Source: Clostridium homopropionicum DSM 5847
Lineage (GTDB): Bacteria; Bacillota; Clostridia; Clostridiales; Clostridiaceae
Direction of reading: 5' to 3'
NCBI RefSeq assembly: GCF_001263795.1
Contig: NZ_LHUR01000005.1
Location: 1-64,000, forward strand
Length of the DNA stretch: 64,000 bases
The stretch's first letter is position 1; every line of letters begins with the position of its first letter. The notes under the pieces were generated by a model. It was not told the origin of the DNA. It saw only the letters and a program-made list of their open reading frames with translations, and did not search any database. This document shows, piece by piece, positions 46,999-55,083 of the stretch. The position numbers were made by a program, and so were the translations under genes.

Positions 46999-47695
46999 TT
47001 AAGTAACTGTAATCTTTTCTCTTGCTTTCTCTTCTAAAAACTATTAAAATGATTAACACCCATAAGGAAGCAATTGCCCAAGCCCCTATAACATCGCTAA
47101 AATAGTGTACTCCTACATAAACTCTACTTATTCCAACTAAAGCTGCATATACAAATATTATAATACTTAATATATGAGCAAGAATTCTATTTCTAAAATT
47201 ATCAAGTATAAAATATATAACTACAAGTGCTCCTGCCATGGAAATAGTAGAATGACCGCTTGGGAAACTATATCCACCAACATTAGTATATCCGCTAATA
47301 TCTACTAACCATTGACCTACAGGTCTAGGTCTTTTAGATAAATATTTTAAACCTTGACTAAGTGCAGCAATTACAAATATGTTTATTGCATAAAATTTTG
47401 CTTCTCTTTTCTTTTGTACTTTAAATAAAAATATCACAATAAGAAGAGTAAGTATAATGGCAACAACAGTATCTCCACTTCTACTAATAATAACAAAAAT
47501 TTTATTTAAGTATTCATTTCTGATTCCTGACACATAGCTAATTACAGCTCTGTCAACTTCTCCTCCACCCTCTACAAAGCTATCCCTAAGCTTTACTATA
47601 AATAATCCTATCCATCCTATAGACATTATTAGAACTAGATATATATAATACACCGGATTATTTACCTTATCGGGTTTTGTCTTCATTAGATACAT
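46994..47695 (-). CDS. PAP2-family membrane phosphatase
   Basis: The 233-residue membrane protein has about six helices and the three PAP2 signature blocks: KYLSKRPRP near residue 118, YSFPSGHST near 140 and SRVYVGVHYFSDVIGAW near 193. Such enzymes dephosphorylate lipid phosphates such as undecaprenyl diphosphate or phosphatidylglycerol phosphate. GAGGAG precedes the ATG by eight bases. It is 23 bases behind the M48 protease gene and probably cotranscribed with it. Confidence 0.93.
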   Translation of the reverse strand: MYLMKTKPDKVNNPVYYIYLVLIMSIGWIGLFIVKLRDSFVEGGGEVDRAVISYVSGIRNEYLNKIFVIISRSGDTVVAIILTLLIVIFLFKVQKKREAKFYAINIFVIAALSQGLKYLSKRPRPVGQWLVDISGYTNVGGYSFPSGHSTISMAGALVVIYFILDNFRNRILAHILSIIIFVYAALVGISRVYVGVHYFSDVIGAWAIASLWVLIILIVFRRESKRKDYSYLR

Positions 47696-47718
47696 TAATC
47701 TTTCTCCTCTCTTTTATC

Positions 47719-48963
47719 TTAAGGTACATACTTTTCAAAAAACTCTATTCTCTCCTTTATTGGAGGATGATCAAACTTCCATAACTTATAAACTGGATCT
47801 GGGTATGGAATTACTATACCATTTTCAGATAACTTTTTAAAGGAAGAACTTCCTGCTTTATTATCTTTAGTAATTTCTAAGGCGTAAATATCTGCTTGCT
47901 TCTCTATATAACAAGAATAAACGTTAAATACCGGAGTAGTTATTATAAAACATAAATTTAATATTAAGAATATAAGCGGTAAGGAAGCTATATCCTTTAA
48001 GTCCTTAACCCTAAATTTATTTTTATATTTATTAATTAAATATGGTGCAGCAACAGATACAATATATAATAATATAAAAGTAGCAATTATTTCAAAAATC
48101 ATAAACTTCTTAATATGCCCTAGAACGTAATGTCCCATTTCATGAGCAGTAATAAACTTTAATTCAGAAACATTAAGACTTTTCAATGCCGTATCCCATA
48201 AAACTATTCTCCTAGTATCTCCAATTCCAGTCATATACGCATTTATCATAGAGGTTTCTTTGCTTTTATCAATTACTAAAATATTGCAATTCTCTATTCC
48301 AGCCTTTTTAGTAAGTTCTACAAGTTGTGTTTCCACTGACTTATTTTCTATTGCTTTAAAATCATTAAACAATGGATCTATTATTATAGGATGTGCAAAG
48401 AACAAAAATGCTGATAATGGTATAGATAAAATACCTGTATAAATCCACCATCTTTTTGGACTCTTAGAAATTATTTTATAAGGTATCCAAAGAATTAAAA
48501 ATATCATTATAAAATTTATTAACAGTTCTATTGAATAATTTTTTAGCCACATTAAAAAGCTTTGGTGAGATAATCCGAAAATTTTTCTCTGAACATACCC
48601 TCCATAATATATAAAAGGAAATGTAAGTATATTCTCTATTAAAGTATAAATTACTCCATAAACACCAACTACTATGAAAAACCTTTTACTAATCCCCTTA
48701 GAAAAATTTCTTAACTTTGCAGAAAAACCTGTTATTAGAAAAAGTACCGGAATAATTAAGCTTAAGATTACCTTGGCTAATTGATATATTCTGTCACTTT
48801 CATAAAATTTTTGACCAAGCTTTTCTCTAGCTTCAAAATTATTGTGGAATAAATTTAAATCTATTTGTTTTGCATATTTTAATGCTTCATTATTTATCAC
48901 AAGTATAACTACAACGAAAACTAGTACAAACAATAATAGTTTAATAATATTGCTTTTTTTCAT
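47719..48963 (-). CDS. M48-family membrane metalloprotease (Ste24/CAAX protease 1 type)
   Basis: The 414-residue protein has about seven membrane helices and the zinc motif TAHEMGHYVLGH near residue 275, with the third ligand in EKQADIYALE near 365. It matches Ste24-type proteases, which cleave at or near the membrane; in bacteria they probably do protein quality control. Length fits Ste24 better than HtpX (about 290). AGGAGG precedes the ATG. Confidence 0.92.
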   Translation of the reverse strand: MKKSNIIKLLLFVLVFVVVILVINNEALKYAKQIDLNLFHNNFEAREKLGQKFYESDRIYQLAKVILSLIIPVLFLITGFSAKLRNFSKGISKRFFIVVGVYGVIYTLIENILTFPFIYYGGYVQRKIFGLSHQSFLMWLKNYSIELLINFIMIFLILWIPYKIISKSPKRWWIYTGILSIPLSAFLFFAHPIIIDPLFNDFKAIENKSVETQLVELTKKAGIENCNILVIDKSKETSMINAYMTGIGDTRRIVLWDTALKSLNVSELKFITAHEMGHYVLGHIKKFMIFEIIATFILLYIVSVAAPYLINKYKNKFRVKDLKDIASLPLIFLILNLCFIITTPVFNVYSCYIEKQADIYALEITKDNKAGSSSFKKLSENGIVIPYPDPVYKLWKFDHPPIKERIEFFEKYVP

Positions 48964-49060
48964 GTTAAAAAAACATCCTCCTAGTAATTTGTTTTTAAAT
49001 ATCTTTTACTATTATACTATTACTTTTAAAAAAAAATCATAAAAATAAGCAAAATTATTG

Positions 49061-49120
49061 TTGACATAATATAGCAGATATGTATATACTGTATATATAC
49101 ATTATATACAGTATATACAT
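49061..49120 (+). promoter_or_regulatory. Promoter with an 18-base-arm operator before the GntR-ABC operon
   Basis: TTGACA at 49061-49066 and TATACT at 49085-49090 form a promoter with an 18-base spacer. A perfect inverted repeat with 18-base arms (49080-49097 and 49103-49120, core GTATATACTGTATATA) covers the -10 box and start point. This is the form of a YtrA-type GntR operator and predicts autorepression of the whole operon. Confidence 0.75.
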
Positions 49121-49138
49121 TTTTAAAGGAGATGAATC

Positions 49139-49513
49139 ATGAAGATTATAATTTCTAACTCCTCAGGAGAACCAATTTATGAACAGATAGTAACACAACT
49201 TAAAGCATTAATAATTAATGGTGAAATAAATTCTGGAGATTCTCTTCCTTCAATTCGCAATCTGGCAAAAGAGCTTCAGATAAGCGTAATAACAACTAAA
49301 AGAGCTTATGAAGAATTGGAAAAAGAAGGTTTTATAGTAACCGTAGCTGGAAAAGGTTCCTTCGTAGCACCTCAAAATAAAGAGCTCTTACGTGAAGAAA
49401 AATTGAAGATTATTGAAGAAAAGCTTCAACAAGTAGTATTTGAAAGTAAAATGTTAAATTTGAATATTGATGAAATAATTCAAATGTTAACGATTCTATA
49501 TGATGAAAATTAA
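49139..49513 (+). CDS. YtrA-subfamily GntR regulator
   Basis: The 124-residue protein is a GntR winged-helix domain (SGEPIYEQIVTQLKALIING ... SLPSIRNLAKELQISVITTKRAYEELEKEGF) followed by only a short C-terminal helix, as in YtrA-type regulators. These repress adjacent ABC transporter genes and respond to cell-wall antibiotics in Bacillus. Its gene is first in an operon with an ABC ATPase and two permeases. The operator at 49080-49120 supports self-regulation. AAAGGAG precedes the ATG. Confidence 0.93.
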   Translation: MKIIISNSSGEPIYEQIVTQLKALIINGEINSGDSLPSIRNLAKELQISVITTKRAYEELEKEGFIVTVAGKGSFVAPQNKELLREEKLKIIEEKLQQVVFESKMLNLNIDEIIQMLTILYDEN

Positions 49514-49527
49514 GGAGGTTATTTCTT

Positions 49528-50382
49528 ATGGATAAAATTTTAGAAGTTAAAAACCTTAGAAAGGAATACAAGGATTTTTTATTAAACAATATTAGTTTTG
49601 ATTTACAGAAAGGTTATATCATGGGTTTCATTGGCCCAAATGGTTCAGGAAAGAGCACTACAATTAAATTAATTATGAACTTAGTTAAAAGAAATCAAGG
49701 AGAAATAAAAATATTTGAATTAGATAATATTCAAAATGAAAAAGAAGTTAAAAATAGAATTGGTTTTGTTTACGATGAAAACTATTATTATGAAGAATTA
49801 AGTATTGAATCTATGAAGAAAATTATTTCTCCCTTCTATACGGAATGGGATGAAAATATCTTTAAAAGATATTTAAAAGAGTTTAATCTAGATCCTAAAA
49901 AGAAGATTAAGACCCTTTCAAAAGGAATGAAAATGAAGTTTTCCTTAGCCATAGCTTTGTCTCATAATGCCCAACTTATATTGATGGATGAGCCAACCTC
50001 AGGGCTTGATCCAGTCTTTAGAAGAGAAATACTAGATATATTATACTCTCTAATCCAAGATGAAAATAAAAGCGTATTTTTTTCAACTCATATAACTACT
50101 GACCTCGAAAAGATTGCTGATTATATTACTTTTATTAATAACGGAAACATAGTTTTTTCAATGCCAAAGGATGATATATTGGATAATTATGGAATAGTAA
50201 AAGGTTCAAATGAACTTTTAGATTATAATACAAAAAAAGAATTTATAGGTATTCATCAAAACTCTTTTGGTTTTGAAGCTCTAACAGATAACATCCAAAA
50301 GATACGGAGACAGTTCAGTAGTAATGTACTTATTGAAAGACCAACTCTAGAAGATATTATGGTTTATAGTGTAAGGGGGTAA
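49528..50382 (+). CDS. ABC transporter ATP-binding protein
   Basis: The 284-residue ATPase has P-loop GPNGSGKST near residue 39, signature TLSKGMKMKFSLA near 130, Walker B LILMDEPTSGLD near 150 and the switch histidine in FSTHITTDL. It powers the two small permeases downstream. TAAGGAGG precedes the ATG, 14 bases after the regulator gene. The C-terminal 60 residues are the usual extension of BcrA/YtrB-type ATPases. Confidence 0.95.
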   Translation: MDKILEVKNLRKEYKDFLLNNISFDLQKGYIMGFIGPNGSGKSTTIKLIMNLVKRNQGEIKIFELDNIQNEKEVKNRIGFVYDENYYYEELSIESMKKIISPFYTEWDENIFKRYLKEFNLDPKKKIKTLSKGMKMKFSLAIALSHNAQLILMDEPTSGLDPVFRREILDILYSLIQDENKSVFFSTHITTDLEKIADYITFINNGNIVFSMPKDDILDNYGIVKGSNELLDYNTKKEFIGIHQNSFGFEALTDNIQKIRRQFSSNVLIERPTLEDIMVYSVRG

Positions 50383-50386
50383 CCAA

Positions 50387-51040
50387 ATGCTGAACTTAAT
50401 TAAGAAAGATTTTGCACTTACTTTCAACTTTAAAACTTTATTTATATTTACCCTCTACTTTATTTTCTTAATTACCATTGCTGATGCTTTACCTTCAGAT
50501 AATAAGTATATATTGACTATCACTACCATAGCCTACTTTATCTCTACTGAAAGCTTTATTTATGATGATAAAACTAAAGGAGAGTATATTATTAATTCTC
50601 TACCTTTAACAAGGAAAGAAGTTGTTCTATCCAAATATTTAAGTATAGGAATCTATATCATAGTTGCACTATTTTTCACTTCATTATTAGGTGGTATAAT
50701 AGCTTCACTAAAAATATTTAGTGGACTTACCTTTATTAATCTTAGAGTTATAAAGCTTGTACTTATTGCTACAATAGCAATGGTTTCAATAAGTTTTCCA
50801 CTGCTTTTCAAGTATAATTATCGAAAAACTAAGGTAATCAATATACTATTATATTTAGGTTTTTATACCTTAATAAATACAGCATCTAATATTATCGGTT
50901 CTGATTTTGTAATCACATATAAAGCCTTTTTAGACGATAATTTATTTAAAACTAAACTTATTTGTCTGTTGGGAATTATTTTTATTCTAATAATTTCTAT
51001 TACTATATCATTAAAATTTTATGAAAATAAAGACATTTAA
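50387..51040 (+). CDS. ABC-2 type permease, first copy
   Basis: The 217-residue protein has about six membrane helices and starts LIKKDFALTFNFKTLF, the usual start of small ABC-2 permeases. YINSLPLTRKEVVLSKYLS near residue 70 matches the corresponding block in the next gene (ALNSLPIKKHEIVLAKYLS), so the two are paralogues. Together with the ATPase they form an exporter. It starts four bases after the ATPase gene. Confidence 0.88.
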   Translation: MLNLIKKDFALTFNFKTLFIFTLYFIFLITIADALPSDNKYILTITTIAYFISTESFIYDDKTKGEYIINSLPLTRKEVVLSKYLSIGIYIIVALFFTSLLGGIIASLKIFSGLTFINLRVIKLVLIATIAMVSISFPLLFKYNYRKTKVINILLYLGFYTLINTASNIIGSDFVITYKAFLDDNLFKTKLICLLGIIFILIISITISLKFYENKDI

Positions 51041-51055
51041 ATTGGGGGAAATACA

Positions 51056-51715
51056 ATGCTTACTTTAGCCTTGAAAGATTTTAAATTATCCAGTAAATAT
51101 AACTTTTTTATATTAATTTATGGAATGTTTTTATCTGTAGCTGGTTTGAAAAACAATCATAGTCCTGGAGTATTTTATACTCTTTCTATCATTATTATTG
51201 TATATATTTCTATACTATATTCTAATGGATATGATGAAAAATATAAAATTCATGTTGCTCTTAATAGTTTGCCCATAAAGAAACATGAAATTGTTTTAGC
51301 AAAATATCTTTCTTTTATATTACACATTTTTCTAATTTCAGGTGTTATAATAATCTTTACCTTAATATTAAGTATCCTTGGTTTAAAAACCTCAGCAAGA
51401 ACAGCTAACATCTGGGACATGATAATAGCTTTTAATATACTGGGCATCTTCTATTCCATATACTATCCTATTTATTATAAATTTGAAAGTTCAAAGCTTA
51501 GAATACTTAATATTGGGCTATATCTTATGCTCTTAGTAGCTCCAAACTATATAACAAAATTCCTAAAATCAGATTCAGGTACTAATTTAATAAAATACCT
51601 ATCTACCTTTAATAATACAAATGCTTTATCTTTAATAATATTAATTTTATCAATATTTCTTTTAATAGTATCCTTTCTTATATCTATAAGAATTTACTCA
51701 AAGAAAGAGTTTTAG
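51056..51715 (+). CDS. ABC-2 type permease, second copy
   Basis: The 219-residue protein has about six helices and the same layout as the preceding gene: LALKDFKLSSKYNFFIL at the start and NSLPIKKHEIVLAKYLSF near residue 65. The two probably form a heterodimeric channel, driven by the ATPase, for a peptide antibiotic or lipid. It ends the operon; a hairpin and a new promoter follow before gltX. Confidence 0.88.
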   Translation: MLTLALKDFKLSSKYNFFILIYGMFLSVAGLKNNHSPGVFYTLSIIIIVYISILYSNGYDEKYKIHVALNSLPIKKHEIVLAKYLSFILHIFLISGVIIIFTLILSILGLKTSARTANIWDMIIAFNILGIFYSIYYPIYYKFESSKLRILNIGLYLMLLVAPNYITKFLKSDSGTNLIKYLSTFNNTNALSLIILILSIFLLIVSFLISIRIYSKKEF

Positions 51716-51728
51716 TTTTCCCCTTATA

Positions 51729-51804
51729 TTGACATAGAATTTCCCTTAGTATATGATAAAAAGAGGATTTTATATGCCTTTCGCAAATTTAGCGAAAGGC
51801 TTTT
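51729..51804 (+). promoter_or_regulatory. gltX promoter and hairpin leader
   Basis: TTGACA (51729-51734) and TATGAT (51752-51757) have a 17-base spacer. About a dozen bases after the predicted start point, GCCTTTCGC (51776-51784) pairs with GCGAAAGGC (51792-51800), followed by TTTT, still 27 bases before the gltX start. It may be an attenuator, a 5' stabilising hairpin or the terminator of the ABC operon. Confidence 0.6.
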
Positions 51805-51830
51805 AAATATATAAATGGGAGTGAAATTAT

Positions 51831-53282
51831 ATGTCAGTTAAAGAAGTAAGAACAAGATTTGCCCCAAGTCCAACAGGATACATGCATGTTGGAAACTTGA
51901 GAACAGCTTTATACACATACTTAATAGCAAAGCATTCAAATGGAAAATTTATTTTAAGAATCGAAGATACAGACCAAGAAAGATATGTACCCGATGCTGT
52001 TAAAGTAATATTTGATACTTTAAAAATGACTGGGTTAAATCATGATGAAGGTCCAGATATTGGAGGTTCAGTTGGTCCTTATGTTCAAAGTGAAAGACGG
52101 GGTATTTACCTTCAATATGCTAAAGAATTAGTTGAAAAAGGTGAAGCATACTATTGCTTCTGTGATAAAGAAAGACTTGATTCTCTTAAAGATGGCTCAG
52201 AAATATTTAAATATGATGGCCACTGTAGAAATCTCTCTAAAGAAGATGTAGAGAAAAATCTTTCTGAAGGAAAACCGTATGTTATAAGACAGAAAAATCC
52301 TACTGAAGGGGTTACAACCTTTGAAGATGAAATTTATGGAACTATTTCTGTTGATAACTCAGAGCTAGAAGACATGATTTTGATGAAATCAGATGGGCTT
52401 CCTACTTATAACTTTGCAAATGTTGTAGACGACCATCTAATGGGAATTACTCATGTAGTTCGTGGAAATGAGTATCTATCTTCAGCTCCAAAGTATAACA
52501 GACTTTATAATGCTTTTGGATGGGATGTACCAACCTATATACACTGTCCTCCTATAATGAAGGATGCTCACAATAAGCTAAGCAAAAGAAACGGCGATGC
52601 TTCCTTTGGTGATTTACTTGAAAAAGGATATTTAAAAGAAGCTGTGCTGAACTTTATAGCTTTGCTTGGTTGGAATCCTGGAACTGAGCAGGAAATTTTC
52701 ACCCTACCTGAATTAGTTGAGCAATTTGATTATAAGAACATACACAAGGCTCCATCTATTTTCGATTCAGTAAAATTGAGATGGATGAATGGAGAATATA
52801 TTAAAAAACTTACTCTGGACGAATTTCATAAATTAGCAACTCCATATTATGAAAAAGTATTTTCTAGTGATGAATTAGCGTTACTTAATACTTTAAAAAT
52901 AAGTGAGTTACTCCAAACAAGAGTTGAAGTGTTAAATGAGATCCCTGAAATGGTAGTTTTCTTTAAAGAATTACCTGAACATGATATTGATTTATACTCT
53001 CATAAAAAGATGAAGACTAATTCTGAAAATTCCTTAGTAAGTCTAGAAAAAGCTCTACCTGTATTAGAATCCTTAGAGGACTGGAGTTTTACTTCTATTC
53101 ATGATGCTATTTTCGCACTAATAGGAGAAATGGGAGTTAAAAATGGTATTGTCTTATGGCCTCTAAGAACTGCTCTATCAGGTCAGCCTTCTTCACCAGG
53201 TGGTGCCTTTGAACTAGCTGAAATCATGGGAAAAGAAGAGTCTTTAAGAAGAATTAGAATTGGAATTGAAAAACTAAAGTAA
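51831..53282 (+). CDS. gltX: Glutamyl-tRNA synthetase
   Basis: The 483-residue class I synthetase charges tRNA-Glu. The HIGH-type motif is [15 protein letters not shown] near residue 10 and the KMSKS-type motif is [11 protein letters not shown] near 250. The anticodon-binding region follows and length is normal. I see no sign of the short GluQ form. GGGAGTG precedes the ATG. Clostridia often carry more than one GluRS, and this may be non-discriminating if a GatCAB amidotransferase exists elsewhere. Confidence 0.96.
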   Translation: MSVKEVRTRFAPSPTGYMHVGNLRTALYTYLIAKHSNGKFILRIEDTDQERYVPDAVKVIFDTLKMTGLNHDEGPDIGGSVGPYVQSERRGIYLQYAKELVEKGEAYYCFCDKERLDSLKDGSEIFKYDGHCRNLSKEDVEKNLSEGKPYVIRQKNPTEGVTTFEDEIYGTISVDNSELEDMILMKSDGLPTYNFANVVDDHLMGITHVVRGNEYLSSAPKYNRLYNAFGWDVPTYIHCPPIMKDAHNKLSKRNGDASFGDLLEKGYLKEAVLNFIALLGWNPGTEQEIFTLPELVEQFDYKNIHKAPSIFDSVKLRWMNGEYIKKLTLDEFHKLATPYYEKVFSSDELALLNTLKISELLQTRVEVLNEIPEMVVFFKELPEHDIDLYSHKKMKTNSENSLVSLEKALPVLESLEDWSFTSIHDAIFALIGEMGVKNGIVLWPLRTALSGQPSSPGGAFELAEIMGKEESLRRIRIGIEKLK

Positions 53283-53296
53283 AGTTATTTAAATAA

Positions 53297-53436
53297 ATAA
53301 TTGACAATGCACAATTGACAATATAGGATGTTTTGCTAATGCAAAACTACATTATATACTTACTTCAATTGTTAAATTGGGTAATTAAGCTCAGCTTAAT
53401 TACTTCAATCATTGTCCATTGTCAATTGTCAATTAT
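53297..53436. repeat. Compound inverted repeat, MITE-like, between gltX and larB
   Basis: AATAATTGACAAT at the left and ATTGTCAATTGTCAATTATT at the right are terminal inverted repeats of about 25 bases. Inside are two further hairpins: GTTTTGC-TAAT-GCAAAAC (53330-53347) and GTAATTAAGCT-C-AGCTTAATTAC (53381-53403). TTACTTCAAT occurs twice. No ORF is present. It resembles small non-coding inverted-repeat elements known between clostridial genes. Confidence 0.6.
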
Positions 53437-53444
53437 TTTTTCAA

Positions 53445-53519
53445 GCGACTAGAGACTAGCGATTATTTTTCTAAACTGGTTACTGGACACCGTTCACTGG
53501 CTACTGGCTACTAAAAACT
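53445..53519. repeat. Dispersed repeat words, copy 3, and ACTGG repeats
   Basis: GCGACTAGAGACTAGCGATT (53445-53464) uses the same words as the repeats at 39175 and 46100. It is followed by degenerate repeats of ACTGGTTACTGG and ACTGGCTACTGG up to the end of larB. No coding function is seen. Confidence 0.5.
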
Positions 53520-53524
53520 GTTAA

Positions 53525-54271
53525 CTACAACTTATTAATCATACTAGCCAAATACCCTGCTCCAAAACCATTGTCAATATTAACTACACTTGTACCACTG
53601 GCACAGCTATTTAACATTGTAAGCAGTGCTGATAGCCCTCCAAAGTTTGCTCCATACCCAACACTGGTTGGGACAGCGATTAATGGCTTATCTATAAGTC
53701 CACCAACTACACTGGAAAGAGCCCCTTCCATTCCTGCTACGGCAATAACTACCTTTGCCCCTCTTATAACTTCTAATTTACTAAATAATCTATGTATCCC
53801 TGCAACTCCTACATCAGTTATTCTTTCTACTTTATTTCCTAAAATTTCTGCTGTAATGGCTGCTTCTTCTGCTACAGGTAAATCAGAGGTCCCTGCAGTT
53901 ACAACAGCAATGTATGACTCTGTAAGCTTTATTTCTTTTTTCTTAACTGTAATAGTTCTTGCAACTTCATTATATTCAGCATTGGGGCATTCTTCTTTTA
54001 TTGCCAGATACATTCCTTTTGTTGCTCTTGTTCCTAGAATATTGCTATCCTTTGTATTCATATATGCTACTATAGTTTTTACCTGTTCTACTGTTTTACC
54101 AGCACAGTAAATTATTTCTGGATATCCAACTCTTAATTCTCTATGATTATCTATTTTAGCGAAACCTAAATCTTTATAAGGTAATTCCTCCAGTTTCTTT
54201 GCAGCAAGATCTATTTCCAAGGTCCCAGCTTTAACTCCCTCTAAAAGCATCTTAATTTCTTCAGAGTTCAT
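53525..54271 (-). CDS. larB: LarB, pyridinium-3,5-dicarboxylate mononucleotide synthase
   Basis: The 248-residue enzyme starts nickel-pincer cofactor synthesis by carboxylating and hydrolysing nicotinic acid adenine dinucleotide. It has the family start (LGFAKIDNHRELRVGYPEIIYCAGKT) and a C-terminal AIR-carboxylase-like domain with GTSDLPVAEEAAITAE and VGYGANFGGLSALLTMLNSC. The cysteine in NSCA is a likely match for the one that forms an adduct with the substrate. It is the last gene of the operon, two bases after larE. Confidence 0.95.
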   Translation of the reverse strand: MNSEEIKMLLEGVKAGTLEIDLAAKKLEELPYKDLGFAKIDNHRELRVGYPEIIYCAGKTVEQVKTIVAYMNTKDSNILGTRATKGMYLAIKEECPNAEYNEVARTITVKKKEIKLTESYIAVVTAGTSDLPVAEEAAITAEILGNKVERITDVGVAGIHRLFSKLEVIRGAKVVIAVAGMEGALSSVVGGLIDKPLIAVPTSVGYGANFGGLSALLTMLNSCASGTSVVNIDNGFGAGYLASMINKL

Positions 54272-54273
54272 TT

Positions 54274-55083
54274 TTATTTCCCCTTTTCTATAGTTTCATT
54301 TAGACTTCCTGTTCTATATCCTTCCATATCTAAAGATACGTATTTAAAGCCAAAACTCTTAAGCTTTTGTGTAACTTCAGATAGTAGCTCTTTGTTAAAT
54401 AACTTATCTAAATCTTCCTTTGGAACTTCAATTCTTGCTAAATCCCCATGTGCCCTTACTCTAACAGCTTTTAATCCTATATCCATTAAATATCTTTCGG
54501 ATTTTTCAATTTTTCTCAGTTCTTCTTCCTTTATTTCGGTTCCATATGGAATTCTTGATAATAAACATGCATATGGCGGCTTATCCCAAGTTTTTAATCC
54601 TAATTCCTTAGATAATTTTCTAATTTCCTCTTTAGTTAACTCATTTTGAAGAAGTGGGCTTTTAATATCTAATTCCTTTAAGGCTCTAAGACCCGGTCTA
54701 TAATCCTTTATATCATCAAAGTTTGTTCCATCTACTACATATTTGTATCCATTTTCCTTTGCAAAGCTGCTTATTTTTGTAAATATAGCCTTTTTACATA
54801 AATAACATCTATCCTCAGGATTAAACTTAATCTCATCCATAATTACAGGCACCTGTAAAAACTCATGTCTTACTCCTATAGTTTTTACTAGTTCCTTTGC
54901 TTCTTCAATTTCCCATTTAGGAATATATGGAGAAACCACTGTAAGAGCTGCTGTTTTTTCACCTAATGCCTCTTTTGCTGCCTTTAATAGAAATGTACTG
55001 TCCACTCCTCCTGAAAAAGCAACAACTACACTTCCTAAAGCTTTCAGATAACTAATTAGAGTTTTGTATTTGTCATTAATCAT
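54274..55083 (-). CDS. larE: LarE, sulfur transferase of nickel-pincer cofactor synthesis
   Basis: The 269-residue ATP-dependent enzyme turns the two carboxylates of the LarB product into thiocarboxylates. It has the PP-loop SGGVDST at residues 24-30. C173 in PPYACLLSR matches the sacrificial cysteine of Lactobacillus LarE. RCYLCK adds C93 and C96, so the protein has the three-cysteine set known from LarE enzymes that carry an iron-sulfur cluster and may work catalytically. The ATG at 55083 overlaps the end of larC by eight bases and follows GGAGG at 12 bases. Confidence 0.93.
   Translation of the reverse strand: MINDKYKTLISYLKALGSVVVAFSGGVDSTFLLKAAKEALGEKTAALTVVSPYIPKWEIEEAKELVKTIGVRHEFLQVPVIMDEIKFNPEDRCYLCKKAIFTKISSFAKENGYKYVVDGTNFDDIKDYRPGLRALKELDIKSPLLQNELTKEEIRKLSKELGLKTWDKPPYACLLSRIPYGTEIKEEELRKIEKSERYLMDIGLKAVRVRAHGDLARIEVPKEDLDKLFNKELLSEVTQKLKSFGFKYVSLDMEGYRTGSLNETIEKGK

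Noticed and set aside
51729-51830. T-box or other riboswitch upstream of gltX
   Set aside because: The leader is only about 70 bases with a single hairpin and no T-box sequence; it is too short.
53464-53520. Short ACTGG repeats taken as a CRISPR array
   Set aside because: The units are 6-12 bases, degenerate and without unique spacers, and no cas genes are near.
53571-54110. A 179-codon open frame opposite larB
   Set aside because: It is the antisense of a strong LarB reading frame, has no family likeness and no ribosome binding site; it is a shadow of the codon pattern.
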